64,000 bases of DNA from Chaenocephalus aceratus (GCA_023974075.1 CM043798.1:3005527-3069526), one strand, 5' to 3'. Positions 1 to 12,301 are shown, counted from the stretch's first letter. The notes: a model not told the origin generated them from the letters alone. A program made the numbers and translations.

Positions 1-667
1 TATCCCTTTAACATTGCAGGAAGCAATATATTAGACGTTAAGTACTTTGTCAGGCTTAATATTAATCTGTAGATACAAATGTCACTGTGTGTGCTGTGTG
101 CTCTGCATGTGTGACCATTAAAGAATCAGAATACCTTTATTAGTTCCACAGAGGGGAAATGTGCAGCGTTACAGCAGGAAAGAGCCACAGACAGCTTAGT
201 GTTGCATATCTTACATGCGTTAAAAAAGTACTAAGTTATAATATAATAAACAATATGCTAAAAAAAAAGATAAAAAGTTACATAATTTTCAAAAATACAG
301 ATAAAAAACAAAACGGCATAGGCCTATATATATTGATTTAGAGGCCAGGTATAAATGACACATAATAATTATTAATGGCATATATATATTGCACATATAG
401 CACATATTGCACAAAGTTGGTTTGTATTTAGCAGCAAGGGGTGTTATAGACTGTGTTGTGGTGTGTGTAGGAGGGTCTACTAGGGGCAGTGCTGGTTGTA
501 AAGTATGACTGCTGCAGGAAGGAAGGACCTGCGGTTTCAAGAGGGTTTCATCCCTCCATATTCTTCTTAAAGCTTTTTTCTTATTCAAAAGAAGACCTTA
601 ACCTAAAGTACTCTTTAATGTTTAAATTAAGCCTTATTAGTTTGTCTGTTTTGCACATCCTCCTATT
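1..667. other. AT-rich flank with a LINE 3' tail
   Basis: No gene is seen. At about 125-175 there is a stretch reading 'aatacctttattagttcc', the reverse complement of the 3' ends of fish Rex/RTE-type LINEs, so a short 5'-truncated minus-strand copy probably ends here. The rest is AT-rich with short runs of A and TA. Confidence 0.45.
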
Positions 668-1210
668 AATATATAATAATAAAATAAGACAATTCAATAA
701 CGTGCTTTAACCACCAGGTGTCCCTTTCTATCAGCTGTGCACCGTTATGGTGTAAATACAGCCTATCTACCAATTGGATCAAATATAAAAGTCAGCCGAA
801 TTAGTGTTGATACTGCAAGGAGACGTATTGTGTGAAAAGAAAAGTAAGATGTTATTTAATTGCTTATATATGTATGATCCACATCACATCTTCAGTTTTG
901 GCGGCAGTTCTCCTGTTTGTAGAGAAGTCTTCTCAGCAGGGCTCTATAAATAGAGAATTGCGGCAGATATGTACTATTTAATGCAGCCGAACCGTGTATT
1001 ACAATGCCGTTATGTGATGATTTTCAAAGAGAAAAGCAAGCACACTCGGAATAAAGTATTATTGTATTTTTAAAAAACGTTTTCAGATTTCACATCACAT
1101 AAACACCAAATCCCAGCATGCATTGCGGCTAAACCATCCAATCATCGAGCTGAGGATCTTGCCTACGTCTGTTTCCGGTTTCGTTTATTACCGATGTATT
1201 TTGTTATACA
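668..1210 (+). repeat. Dispersed repeat, copy 1 (second copy at 46835-47275)
   Basis: This segment is nearly the same as 46835-47275 in the same orientation. The shared part runs from 'ttcaataacgtgctttaacca' to the region after 'gtctgtttccggt'; the second copy lacks about 100 bases near 1065-1165. Both copies carry a TATA-like tataaaag (784-791 here), and a second TATA-like box lies at 945-954. An AATAAA hexamer is present here at 1050-1055 (the other copy has an altered base nearby). The layout resembles an LTR or the promoter end of a non-coding element, but no termini or target duplication could be defined. The family was not recognised. Confidence 0.6.
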
Positions 1211-1331
1211 CACATTCCTTTACATTTACATTTTAATTTGCATTAAAGTATTTCGTGAGGCCTTCTAACATGTTTTTAAATATAACTACGGTTGTAGTTG
1301 AAGAGTTTGTAAATTAACATGAACCGAAGCT

Positions 1332-1344
1332 GTTGCCTGGCAAC
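1332..1344. promoter_or_regulatory. Palindromic X-box-like motif (RFX-type)
   Basis: The sequence gttgcctggcaac is a perfect GTTGCC-n-GGCAAC palindrome, the consensus bound by RFX-family factors. It lies in a relatively CpG-containing stretch (1130-1400). No neighbouring start codon or first exon is recognised, so a promoter role is inference only. Confidence 0.3.
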
Positions 1345-1829
1345 TCAATCGCACAACGTCACGTCCGTTAATTCCACATTCACACACACGGATTAACATC
1401 GATTTAATACATTAATGTAGCCTTTGTTTCTGCTAAAAGAGGTGTCGACCAGCTGGAGCAACAAGAAAATCGGCGTAATCGAGTGTGACTATTACAAAAT
1501 GAATCATTACGTCGGAGTAGCATTTGGTTGGTATTTCCGGTTATTTCTCCACTGGTTAACATGGGTTAACAATACCGTGTAACTGTCACGTTTGAAATCG
1601 TGACATCTTCACGTCTCCCAGCATGGTACATCGTCACATGTTCACGTCTTGCCGTGATACCGGGTTGTGTCCAAGACACTGTGAAATGTACTTTGCACTT
1701 CAATGGAGTAATACAAAGTTAAAATGGGCTTTTTCTTTGTTGATTGAGCTGAATGAATTGTGTAGTTATGGTAAAATCCCAGTTAACTATAGTCAGATTT
1801 ACAATATATTATCGTATTATTTAGATTTG

Positions 1830-2165
1830 TATATTTACAGTAAATTACTGGCTACTGTGTTGCATTACTTCTACAGTAATAGTGTGAAAATACAGGTAAT
1901 TACTGTAATCTATGTACAGCAAGGTACCATACTACCACAGCTCTGTACTGCTATATCACAGTAATTCCATGGGCATGTCAACTGTAAAGTCACAGTATTT
2001 AGTTGTACTTTTATTCTAATTTACTTTAAAATATCTACAGTAAATTACTGTGAAATATTTACAGTCAATTACTGTGAAATATTTACAGCAAATTACTGTG
2101 AAATGCATGCAACTAGTAGCCAGTAATTTACTGTCATTTTACAGCCAAACATTTTACAGTGCACA
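1830..2165. repeat. AT-rich tandem/palindromic repeat (TTACTGT/ACAGTAA units)
   Basis: Units of about 24 bases reading approximately 'aaattactgtgaaatattt' plus 'acagt' are repeated between 2030 and 2105, with the same words in both orientations from 1838 to 2160. It looks like a MITE-derived minisatellite. No coding potential. Confidence 0.6.
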
Positions 2166-2179
2166 TGCAATTACACAAA

Positions 2180-2185
2180 CACACA

Positions 2186-2248
<63 letters not shown>
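2180..2248. repeat. (CA)n microsatellite
   Basis: A nearly pure CA run from about 2190 to 2240, flanked by imperfect CA units. Confidence 0.95.
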
Positions 2249-3480
2249 AGAGAGATGAGGTTTGTTACAGTGTGCAGCTGAGGGGGAGCCTGAGAGAGTG
2301 GTGGTGCTGCAGCAGCTGACACTTCTGCACTGTTTGAAAGACAGCACCAGATTGAACAGGCTGGGGCGGGAACAGTGTTTTCTAGTAATTTATTTGTGGC
2401 TGCTTGCTGGCACTTTACCCCAGAGATGAGGCTGGTGCGCAGTAGACATATACCAATGATGTTACCTGCTGCAGAGAGAGAGAGAAAAACATTTAGAGAA
2501 AATACTCTGATGCTTCTATGCACACGCTAGATTTCCCATACAGAGGGAGAGGAAAGGTAAGGCCAGAGATGTCAAACTGTAAAAACAGTACAAGTTCACT
2601 TGGATTCTGCACGGAGCTTAGTGCTGTGATGTGAGCTGCCAGAGGCATGTAAGCCCTGATGGAACCACCTCAGCATCATTTGGATGTAACAGAATCATCA
2701 TCATGATCCAGGCAGACTGGAATGACAGCAGAGGAATTAAAGAACACCTTTGATCTCTCATTATATTCAATCAAACCCTGCTCTAAAGTATGAGTGAACT
2801 TTTGGAAACAGTGCAAACAGTAGAACTTGGAAGCCCATTGACATGTCTGTACTGACGGTTTCCAGCAAATTCACGATTCCAAAATGTAATGCTCCCGTCA
2901 CAGCAGTGTCAGCCTATAGTCTCCACAGAGGAGGACCCTGTACACGCCTGATTAAAATGATCTGAAAGAGACTGCATTCCATTTCATTTAGATTACAAGG
3001 ATTTTAAGTATCAACACTGACCCTACTATGATGCAGCCTTAAATGTATATATTGCAGTTATTGAAACGAAATGGCCAGTGTAGTTTCAGTATGACTCAAT
3101 GATGCCCCCAAGTGGCTGGAGTCAGCCAGCTAAAGCCAGTCAATCAACAAAGCCTTCACAAACTGCAGATAATTGTATTTTCCCTTTGTGTGAAGCTTCA
3201 AAATACACAGTCGACAACATTCATTATCACCATCTGTCTGCGTTTCCTCTGCCAGATGGATGATGGAGGATGGGATCTGACATGCATGACTGTTGATGAC
3301 AAGAAGAATCACCAGCTTTCCTTTAAAGTTTTGAGTGCAGCAGCATCGAAGTATAATCATCATTTTAGCATATCTAAAAGCTAAAATATGTGACTACTGA
3401 GTGGCCTGTGACTTCCTGTCTAGGAATGAAAGATAGTACATTTAGTTTTTTCAATTGACCTGAGATTCTGCTAAACAATC
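2249..3480. other. Intergenic DNA, nothing recognised
   Basis: Open frames here are short and share no recognisable motifs. No transposon termini were seen. Confidence 0.4.
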
Positions 3481-3481
3481 A

Positions 3482-3499
3482 CACGCACGCACGCACGCA

Positions 3500-3551
<52 letters not shown>
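3482..3551. repeat. (GCAC)n/(CA)n compound microsatellite
   Basis: GCAC tetranucleotides from 3482 to 3503 pass directly into a pure CA run ending near 3551. Confidence 0.95.
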
Positions 3552-3552
<1 letters not shown>

Positions 3553-4019
3553 CCTTTGTTGGACTTGATTCATTATAATTTTCAGATGTACTCTATTTGT
3601 AAAGCCTTCGACTATATCAAATTGTCTGTTTTGTGGATAATTCACTGAAGCTGCACAGTTGCTATCTTCTGGACTATCTGTTAAACAGTCACACATGGTA
3701 ACACAAACATGGTAACACAAACATGGTAGAGCGGTCTTTTAAGAGAGGCAATTTGTGTGTTTACCTTTTGTAGAAAGGTATTATGAGTGAGAACAGCAAA
3801 GTACTTGAGTCCTTTCAATTCTGAAATTGCATGTAGGAAAAATGGAAGCACTAAAAGGCAAACTGCTCTCCGCTGTCCTTAAATGTATAGTTGAGTTGAC
3901 TTTCTGATGTATTTCATTACAACTATTTACTATATATAAATTCTACTTATCAATCAAAATTAAACAAGAACATTATAACAAATATAATGGATTATGTGAA
4001 TAAGGATGAGATAAACACC

Positions 4020-5108
4020 AACAATCGAAAAAACTGAATTTATTTATAATAACATAAAATACACTTTACTAATTCATAGACAGAACTAATTGTATTCGTT
4101 CAATGTAAATATAAGATAAACAGAGCAATAATGATAATGAGTACAACAATATGTTATATGTTTACTCTTCAGTATAAGTACATATTATTACTGACAATCT
4201 ATGGATGCTGCTGACACTGACAGATGTTTTTCTGTCTCATATCTGACATACACAAATATTTCATACTCGCATAACTCCTATTTGTCACAAATGTTCAATC
4301 TAACCAGGTCATGATCACAAATATTTGTGTTGTATGGACATACTTTACTGATACTTGTGCTGTATGTTCTCACGCCATAATAGCCACTTTCACTTGCGTT
4401 CTCTTTGAATTGAATTCCTTTCTTGTCATTGTATAGGTACAACGACATTTAAAAAGCCTTCTTTGTCTTCTCGCCATCACTGGCCTCCTAAACAATACAG
4501 ATTCACAGATGCTAAATGCGGACAAATCCACTTCTATTGTTTCATTCATTTGTAGCCCGAACAATTTGCCCTGTAATTCTAAAAGACGTTATTTGTGTTG
4601 TGTGTGGACTGTAGAAGCCCTTGATTGGTGTCCCCAGTCTTTGTAGGAACAGTACTACTGTAGTGTTTCTGTTTTTGTAATCACATTGATGTAATCCATA
4701 GGAGGCTTAGTAATGACTAAATGGTGTAGTCTCCTTCAACTCGTGGTACCCCTGGTGGTTTGGCTCTGTGAAGAGACAGAGAGGGCAGTTAGGGCTAGGA
4801 AGTACCACACATCTATCTCTTTCTACATTAGAAATTAGATCTAAATACTCTTTTAGAAAAAAAGGCAGTTAAGTTCGGCTTCAAAAGGAAATAGCAAAAG
4901 CAATACAGTAACATACAACAATTATAAAAACACACTAAACAATGTGGTTTTGAATTTACTTGATTTTGCCCTGACAGAAGATGTTTCTCAAACTCTCAGG
5001 TCCATATGAACAGGACCTGTTTCTGGTATTGAGTGTTGTTCAGTGGAAACTGCTTGTGCTACCTCATTAAGAGGACTTGCTTTTCATTTCACAGCCTGTA
5101 TCTGGAGT
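4020..5108 (-). other. panx3: Probable panx3 3' UTR
   Basis: This is the sequence downstream of the panx3 stop codon in transcript direction. On the minus strand an AATAAA hexamer occurs at 4044-4039 within a TTTATTTAT context, which would give a 3' UTR of roughly 1.07 kb. A LINE 3'-tail-like stretch ('cttgtcattgtatagg', 4395-4470) lies inside. The true cleavage site cannot be fixed from sequence alone. Confidence 0.35.
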
Positions 5109-5952
5109 TTACTTTATAATCTTCTGTACATCCCAAATGATGAAGACCAAAATAGCCACTAGCAGAATGCGTTTAAGCGTGTAGATAATTGTTACGGTAC
5201 CGAGACTCATATTCTCCTCCACTAGAGGCCTCTTCTCGCTGCAGTTGACCACTCTTCCCTGCGCCGCTCCCAGAATAGTCATGATGTCGACTAGGTTGAG
5301 TTTCCCTTCCTCCTTGGCCTCCACCACCTCCTCTGCCAGCTCCATTGCAGCCTCTTCACGCTCTTCCATCTCCTCTTGGGTAAGCATTGCATTCAAGCCC
5401 TGCCCTGCAGTGGTGTTGCCCACCTGTGGGGGAGCCAGGGAGCACAGTGCCCTCACTTTACCATAGGACATCAGGTGAGCTACGTTAGCTCGCAAGAAGA
5501 GCAGCAGGACATTGAGGTCGTTCAGTGGGCAGCCCAGTCTCCGGCGGTTGAGGAGGTCAAGGGCCGGGAGGATCTCGTAGACAGATATAAAGGAGGTGTC
5601 CCAGACGAAGAGGCGAATCATGCTGAAGAGGACGATAGGAGCCAACAGGACATAAATGGCACCATTGGCCACGCTTATCACCTGGAAAACCAACTGGCCA
5701 ATCATTTTACACTGAACCAGTTCAGGAACCCAGTTCTGATCTCGCAGCATTCCAGTGCGGACAAAGCAGCTGAACTCGTCCTGCAGGAAGGCGGAGAGGT
5801 GGAAGTAGGCCAGGTAGAGACAGGCAGCTGTCATGAAGGTCAGAAGCAGGAAGCCCCTCAAGAAAAGCATACTAACAAGGAAATAGGAGTTTTGTTTGCA
5901 CCGCAAGTATCTCTCCAGTAGAGGGTACTCAAAGTATCGCTTCTTCTTGGCC
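5109..5952 (-). CDS. panx3: panx3 coding exon 4 (last)
   Basis: The exon starts after 'ttgcag' (AG at 5954-5953) and completes the split Arg181 codon. It encodes TM3, the second extracellular loop with two cysteines, TM4 and the whole cytoplasmic tail, ending at a stop at 5111-5109. The last 29 residues include a run of about 22 mostly hydrophobic residues. Confidence 0.92.
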
Positions 5953-7320
5953 CTGCAATTGGACAAGGAAAATAAACTCAGCAAGATATTCTCCTTCATG
6001 TTCATACAGACACACACACCCAGCTGGAAGCTTTCAACCCCACCCACAATCTTCTACTTTTAGTTACAAGGAGTTGCCCACCGCAGCACCCACATCACTC
6101 CCCTACAGCTACGAGCCTTCCATACGTGTATATCAATGATAGTTGCATATGGGGGAGGAAAACGTTTTTAAACCACAATTTCCCTATTAATGAGGACATT
6201 CAAACTGACGGCACACGATCAATTCCGTAACCTTTGAGCAACATTTTACAATAACAGATTGGGTTGTTTGTTGCTGCAATCACCTGAAATCAGAAAAAGA
6301 GCATTGAATGTTCGTGCGAGAAGCCATCAGTGGGTGGTCCCTTACCTTTGCAGTTCGGCCTGAAATGTGAGCGGGTTCTGTGTGTTCTGACGCATATCAA
6401 TGATGCTCTGGGCCATTCGAATGGAGCGGTTGTAAGAATTGTCCAGTTCGTCAATTATGAAAAGCAGGTCGGAGCCCAGTGTTGGCATGACGAGCTGGCG
6501 CCAGATCAGAGCCGGCAGGTACATCAATACCGCCATGGCCAATAGAGAGTAGGGAAACATCTGGAGGGGAAATGATTGATCAGAAGGACATACCGGAGAG
6601 GTAGATTGAGTGGCAGAAGAGTTGAAACAAGTCACATTGCTGTTGATATATTGTAATTTTAAGGGTGTCTATTACCATCTGGCCGGGGACAACGGCTGGA
6701 GATTAGCCATGTCGGCTAAAGCTGCTCCATTTACTGTTTTTGTGACAGTGCATCGATGGGGACTGTCCACGACACTATAAATAAATAAACTAAACTAAAC
6801 ATTGACCCAATTTCCCCCCATGGATCAATAAAGTATTCCTGATTCTGATAATCAACCCCCAATATACCAGCATTACCAAAGAACAACCAAAGGTCCTGTT
6901 TAGAACTACTTCCCGTGTTGTATATGGGCCCTAAATGTTAACTCAAACTGATATGAAAAAATAGATTTATAAAAAACAAATCTTCTAAAAAAAGGTACCC
7001 TGACATTTTGAACTGAAGTTTTTCAAGTTACAGTGAAGAGAACATGTATTTCAGCAGTTCAACTTAGTCAACAACTTGGGTTGAAGTAACATGTGTAGCA
7101 AGCTGGATCAGAACCTCTCAACTTACTTTGTGTACCCAGAGTGAGCGCTCTTCAAAGTTCCCATCGCTGTCAAACTCATGATGCATCAGAGAGTCCCAGC
7201 AGTACGTGTCCACATAGCTGGCCTGCTTGATCGTGAAGTTGCTGGGAGGGAAACAGCTGATCTGAGGCCCTGCAGAATAAACAAATGTTGATTTGTCACA
7301 TCTGTTAATATGGGGAATTA

Positions 7321-7396
<76 letters not shown>

Positions 7397-9806
7397 GACA
7401 TACACACTGAATGTCGACGAGCCCTTTTCTTTTCAGTGGTACAGAGTTTCCCAAATGACAACCCTTCATTTAAAACTCAGGGCCACTCGATTCCAAGTTG
7501 GGCCTCCGCCTTGTATTTAGTTCACCTTGGTATAACCACATGTAGTCCAACCACTCACAGTAAATATACGCTCCTCACTAATCTGTCATTTTCCAAACAG
7601 AGCGTTTGGGAGGGAACCCCACGCTGGGCCCCACCTCACTCAGAGTCTTACAACATGGAGCTTTTATGTATAGACCACATCTGCCTGCAGTTCTGTAAGG
7701 AGAAACATAATGACACTCTTTCACTGTCGGGATGGGATTTCTCCTGCCTGCCCCCCCACTATAAAAAGTCTTAGATATTCACAGAAAAGTTACAGTTTAT
7801 GTTTTAAAACGAAACTCAAACTTAGCATGTGTTGTCTACGTTGGTAAGTGTCCAATTTCGTTTAAATTTGTATTCATTTTGCATTTTTCCTATCTCACAT
7901 TCTGCAAGAGAAAGCCACAACGTTCTTCAAATCGTACAGCATATTGCATGGAAATTGGTCAAAATGTTTTTAAGAAATGCGCATGATTCATTTGATTTGA
8001 GTTTTCTAAAGTGTGTTGTTTTATTTATTTGTATTAATAATGAAACCCTGTTCTGAATGTTGAGGACAGATGGACGAAGTAGTGACCAGAGCAGAGGTGG
8101 TTCTTCCTCACTGTGTGTCCTGTACTGATGGAAGCCGCTTGCACCCTTAAATGATGGTGATGCGTTTATAACACCAACTGACACCACGATGTGTTCTCAT
8201 GGTGCTTTCTGGGGGAATCTGTTTTTAGCCGCACTATATAAAAGAACAGCAGCAGATGCCTATTCTTCCTCTTAATTCCCAACCCCTGTGAGCCCTTTGG
8301 CAATGAGAAGGAAACTATGCTTCTGCCACTGCTCCTGTCTCCTACTCCCACTCTCCAATTTACACTGGCAGATTATCTCCACATTACTGCTTTGTAAGCA
8401 TTCTTGGCTGAGAGTCCAGGTGCAGTAAGTAAACCCGACTCCAGACAGCAGCGCAATCAAGAACTGTTGTTGAACTGACAACCCAACGTATACTGTAGGC
8501 AGCCAAGATCCATCAGCGGAGCCGCTCAGCCCGCCACCACACAGTGTTCGACACCCCCTCCAGTTAATCAACATATCCTCTCATTTGACTCCAACAGGAG
8601 GGGGCTGCAACAGAAGAACTTTGCCTTGTAATCACATCGTGCCAGCGTTAGTGAACGCCGCTCCCAATCATCCCTCATGGCAATTAGCATCAGGAGCATC
8701 CGGCTGATTGCAGACCAGCTCTGGAGAGACAGCGTTTAGTTCAAAGTCAAGGCAGTCAACATCTTTAGAAATATACTTCTGCTTTAGACATGCCACGTCG
8801 TCTTTGTCAGCCGGGCGTACATCCTGACCACGGACAGACCAGTTGTGGGCATGTTTATGTTAAAATCCACCAATGTCTTTCCTCAGGTCAACACTTCAGG
8901 CAGTAAAAGAAACCACAGAAGAGTCAATAGACTGAGGGTACTCAAAGTATCATAATAATTTACAAGTTATTTCAGTAATTCTATGTGTTGACAGTTGTAT
9001 CACACAGTAGTTGTAAATGTGGTATCTATTATGCCATCCCTTTCTTATTCCCAATTGATCACACAAAGAAGCGTTGTCAGGACTCCTTGGCATCGCTTGT
9101 TAGCGCCTTGTATACAGGCAAGAATATGACCTTGGTCAACACGTAAATTAGATCTTGCTGATTATTCTAAGGAGGTCTTGAAGTCAGAAGTTAATATCCT
9201 AACGTTATGACAGGTGTTGATTAAGTGTTTTCTTCCAATTGTATGCCAGGACCCTAATATTGTTAAGTAAAGTGCCATGTAATTACATAATTCATTCTTA
9301 TTGCTCTGTTTATTTAGTTCCTTCATGTAAGAATGTAAATGGTGAGGCGATGTATCTGATTGCACGACTAAAACCCGGGGAGGATGTTTTTAAACTAAGC
9401 TCTGTGATATTAACACATTTGGTTCACTTCTTCAGTACATGACAAACTACATGTCTAAACTCCTATGCTAATGTTGAACCTTTACATTTGTATTACTTCT
9501 TATCACAAGTTCAACAAAATGCAGTTTAGCAGGTGATTTATAAAGAATTGAAGGAAAAACTGCACAACAGTGTAACTGAAACACAGAACATATCATAGTT
9601 TCAAAAAGACAGAGCTGCTCACCCAGGGAGATCTCGCGAGTGAAGGCCATGCCCACCAACATGAGCGGCAGGCCCACAGACACAAACTTGATGACCTTGT
9701 CCAGAGGAAGCTCCAGCTCCAGGTGGCTGAGCCGGTCCAGCGCTGGGCCGCCCTGCAGCAGGGCGTCAGACAGCATGGCCTTGGCCGCGATCTGGGCGAT
9801 GGACAT
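5109..9806 (-). CDS. panx3: Pannexin 3 channel subunit (four coding exons)
   Basis: Pannexins form large-pore membrane channels for ATP and other small solutes. The four exons, read 9806-9623, 7269-7127, 6560-6346 and 5952-5109, join in frame (phases 1, 0, 2) to give 461 residues. Visible parts are the N-terminal helix (from MSIAQIAAK), TM1 (about 38-56), the first extracellular loop with Cys67 and Cys85 and an N-F-T glycosylation sequon at Asn72, TM2 (about 110-131), TM3 (about 206-231), the second loop with Cys243 and Cys262, and TM4 (about 263-290). The loop and tail segments DELDNSYNRS and LGCPLNDLNVLLLFLRAN match PANX3 better than PANX1 or PANX2. The start is the second ATG of its open frame: the first lies before a pyrimidine tract and AG (about 9816) that look like an intron end. 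The tail is longer than in mammals, is Glu-rich (about 365-395), and ends in an unusual hydrophobic stretch. Confidence 0.93.
6346..6560 (-). CDS. panx3: panx3 coding exon 3
   Basis: Flanked by 'ctccag' upstream and 'GTAAGG' downstream. It encodes TM2 and the intracellular loop with SDLLFIIDELDNSYNRS, which is strongly pannexin-like. Confidence 0.92.
6780..6852 (+). repeat. LINE 3' tail
   Basis: The words 'ggatcaataaagtattcctg' and 'attctgat' are the typical 3' end of fish Rex/RTE LINEs. It is a short truncated copy in panx3 intron 2. Confidence 0.5.
7127..7269 (-). CDS. panx3: panx3 coding exon 2
   Basis: This exon runs from 'ctgcag|GG' to 'AAA|GTAAGT'. It encodes the first extracellular loop, with CFPPSNFTIKQASYVD, the two loop cysteines and a glycosylation sequon. 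It is phase 1 at the start and phase 0 at the end, matching its neighbours. Confidence 0.92.
7323..7390. repeat. (CA)n microsatellite in panx3 intron 1
   Basis: A pure CA run of about 34 units. In the panx3 transcript it is a UG tract lying about 54-121 nt upstream of the exon 2 acceptor. Confidence 0.95.
7391..9622 (-). other. Remainder of panx3 intron 1
   Basis: Several open frames of 60-150 codons occur here, but none has a recognisable domain or shows exon-like borders. The stretch 8600-8760 is less AT-rich and looks single-copy; it could be conserved non-coding DNA, but this cannot be tested here. Confidence 0.4.
9623..9806 (-). CDS. panx3: panx3 first coding exon
   Basis: It encodes the N-terminal helix, an LELPLDK-type segment and TM1, and ends at 'CTGG|GTGAGC'. 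The ATG at 9806 follows a pyrimidine-rich stretch and 'gggcag' about 9 nt upstream, suggesting that a non-coding 5' exon lies further upstream. Confidence 0.92.
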
Positions 9807-11204
9807 GTTGAGCTCCTGCCCAGTGATAAGAGAAAGGTTGATTTGTGGACACATTTAGGCAGCAGAGAAGATAACGTGTGCTGTCAGGACACATCAGACT
9901 CATGACCTCTGTCACATGCCACTGCTTGCCTCTCTCTATCTGATCTCTAACCTTAGCACGGGTACCTACAGCTAAAGGAATACAAAACCTGAAGTGGATT
10001 ACTTTTCCAATTCTGGGAAAGTTCCAGTAGAAATTAAATTCCATTATTAAATGCTCTCATTGCAAACATATGATGGAAATCTGAGCCAACTTACCTTTCG
10101 TCGTCCAGCTTTCTTTGGTTAAACTATTAGAAAATGCCTCCTCTAAGGGCCTGCACAGTGCTGGAAAGCTTCTTAAGTATTCAGGGAGGGTCTCTGTAAA
10201 TGAGAGGCTGGATCTGGGCTGGACCGGGCCGAGCCCCGTCTGGCTGTAATTACAGAGAGGACATCTGGGAGCATGGAGGCGCCCAGATGGCACTGCAGCA
10301 GACCTCCAGTACTCTACACCGGGCCAGGCAGTTCAGGCTGTGAAGCACGGTGACTGTGGCCCACTTCCAACAAGTGAACCATGGCCAGAGGCTTTTCCAG
10401 CCTCTGTCATTCTGAGACTATTTTTACTGCACTTCAGCCTCAGAGCGCCTGCAGGCTCTCCGTCTGCAGCGCAGTGCAGTGACGGTGCAGCAGGGATAGT
10501 CATGTTTCTGTCCACGCAGGGTTTGAGAGAAAAATAACTTTGTATTTGATCAAATCTGACTAAACTGTGGGGTTTCTGAATCTGAAAACATGCGGTATAC
10601 AAATGAAACTAACAAACAAGCCTTCATTGCATGGCCTCTGTTTGATATGTTTCTGTGTTATGTGTTGTGATGATAGGGAGGGCCACAGCCACTTAGCTGG
10701 AGAGGGGAATAGTCATTGGAAGAATTTGTACTCAAAACAGTAGTCATTCATTTGGAGTTCTGTTGCCATCCGATAAGAAAGTCAAACTGTTTTTGTTATC
10801 CAGTGAGTATCTGGCTCTTTAGTTGCCCACTGCTCCACGGTGTATAATCACATGTGTCTGACTTCTGAATGGACATGGAAGAAGTGTTCAGTGGGTTTCT
10901 CGTTAAATAAAAACTATTCAAAACATCGGCAAAGAAGATTCTAAAATACTCTGTAAAGACGAGTGAGGTGATCATTATTTTGTTATGACACCAGTCTAAT
11001 TGTACAAATGCCCTTTCACATGCTCACGAAGCATTATTCAAACTGCAGCCTTAATCAGCTTCAAAGAAGACATGTAGGAATGAGAAGTGTCTGGATCAGA
11101 ATCCTCATGCACTGGTTGTCTTGTGAGTTGGTCTTCAGACAAATGGAGGTAAAAAAGGTCAACTATGAAATGATTTCGAAGATAGATCGTTACAGTGACC
11201 TAAC
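9807..11204. other. Region upstream of panx3; candidate regulatory DNA
   Basis: No second gene is seen. The part at 10130-10290 is less AT-rich, looks single-copy and carries the palindrome tgtaattaca (about 10246-10255), a homeodomain-type core. A 5' non-coding panx3 exon or promoter probably lies somewhere here, but no TATA box or donor site stands out. Confidence 0.35.
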
Positions 11205-11381
11205 ATTTATATGTAATATATAACATTGTAATCCTTCTTGTAATCCCCATTTTTTTTTTTTAAACTAACAGTAATCTGATTACATCTTTTTTTAATGTAA
11301 CTGAAAGTGAATAATAAGCTACCTTTTTGTTGTATCCTGATTACGTAACTCCGTTATGTAATCTGTTACTCGCCAAGCCTG
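11205..11381. repeat. Remnant of a hAT-type MITE
   Basis: The stretch contains 'taatctgattac' and ends in 'taatctgttactcgccaagc', the right end of an abundant fish MITE family. The matching left end was not found, so this is a partial copy. Confidence 0.45.
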
Positions 11382-12301
11382 AGGGTGTATAACATATTTC
11401 AAATATTGATGTCTACCCACAATGCATTATTCAGTGTTGTATTCATTGAACCCTGAACCCTGCCTGCCTGAGGTTGACCACACTGCAGCACCAAGCTGAC
11501 TCTGTAACAAATACCCCAGTCAGTATGTATGACCGGTTCTGCTGCTAGTGCTGCCCCATGATAAATAACAGTTCCAAGCAGCTGCAGTATGGAGACTCGT
11601 GCTCGTCCTGTTCTCACAGGCTCACAGGCTCTCCTCTGACCTGCTGTACACAAGTCCTGTGTGGAACAAGTATAGAAGACATTTTGTAATGCCCATACTC
11701 TCAAACTACCTTTATTTGGTATTAGATGACGTTTTAAATATGGTGATTTCCTCCCATATGAGATCCTTTGAGTATGTCTTCCTCATGCTAATGCCAAGGA
11801 TTAATAGCCCATCACAGGATAGCTACCTTCCAGTATATCATTTTGGAGCCCATCATAGCTACTGCAATTCAAACTCCTCCCACTGAAGGAGGAGAGAAGT
11901 AGTAGAGGAGAATAACGGATATTTTAATAAGTGTATCTGCAATGAAAGAATGACCTTTTTTTAGGTGGGAAGAAAAAACAAAACAAAGATTAATTATACA
12001 CAGCTTTGTAAAACAATGCAATGTGGCCCGTGCACTGCACACCCATTATTACATTTACTCTGAGGAGGCAGAATCCACATTGAGGAGTGCAAACCCTGTG
12101 GTGGAGAGTTTTTTATAGTCGTTGGAGAGCGTTTGGGCGGGCATCTTCCAGTAAGTCAAATCACAGGCTGCAGCTTTAACCAGTGGGTGGGAGGCTGCAC
12201 ATTTGACAGGGAAATGAGGGAAGTCAAACCAATATTTAGACTAACTCTATAATCTGGAAACATGTTACAATGTATCAGGGAGTGAGAGGGTTGGGAAGTG
12301 T
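11382..12301. other. Intergenic DNA, nothing recognised
   Basis: No coding motif or transposon terminus was seen. Short open frames only. Confidence 0.4.

Noticed and set aside
5376..5921. 181-codon plus-strand open frame opposite panx3 exon 4
   Set aside because: It is the antisense of a well-conserved coding exon and shows no domain of its own.
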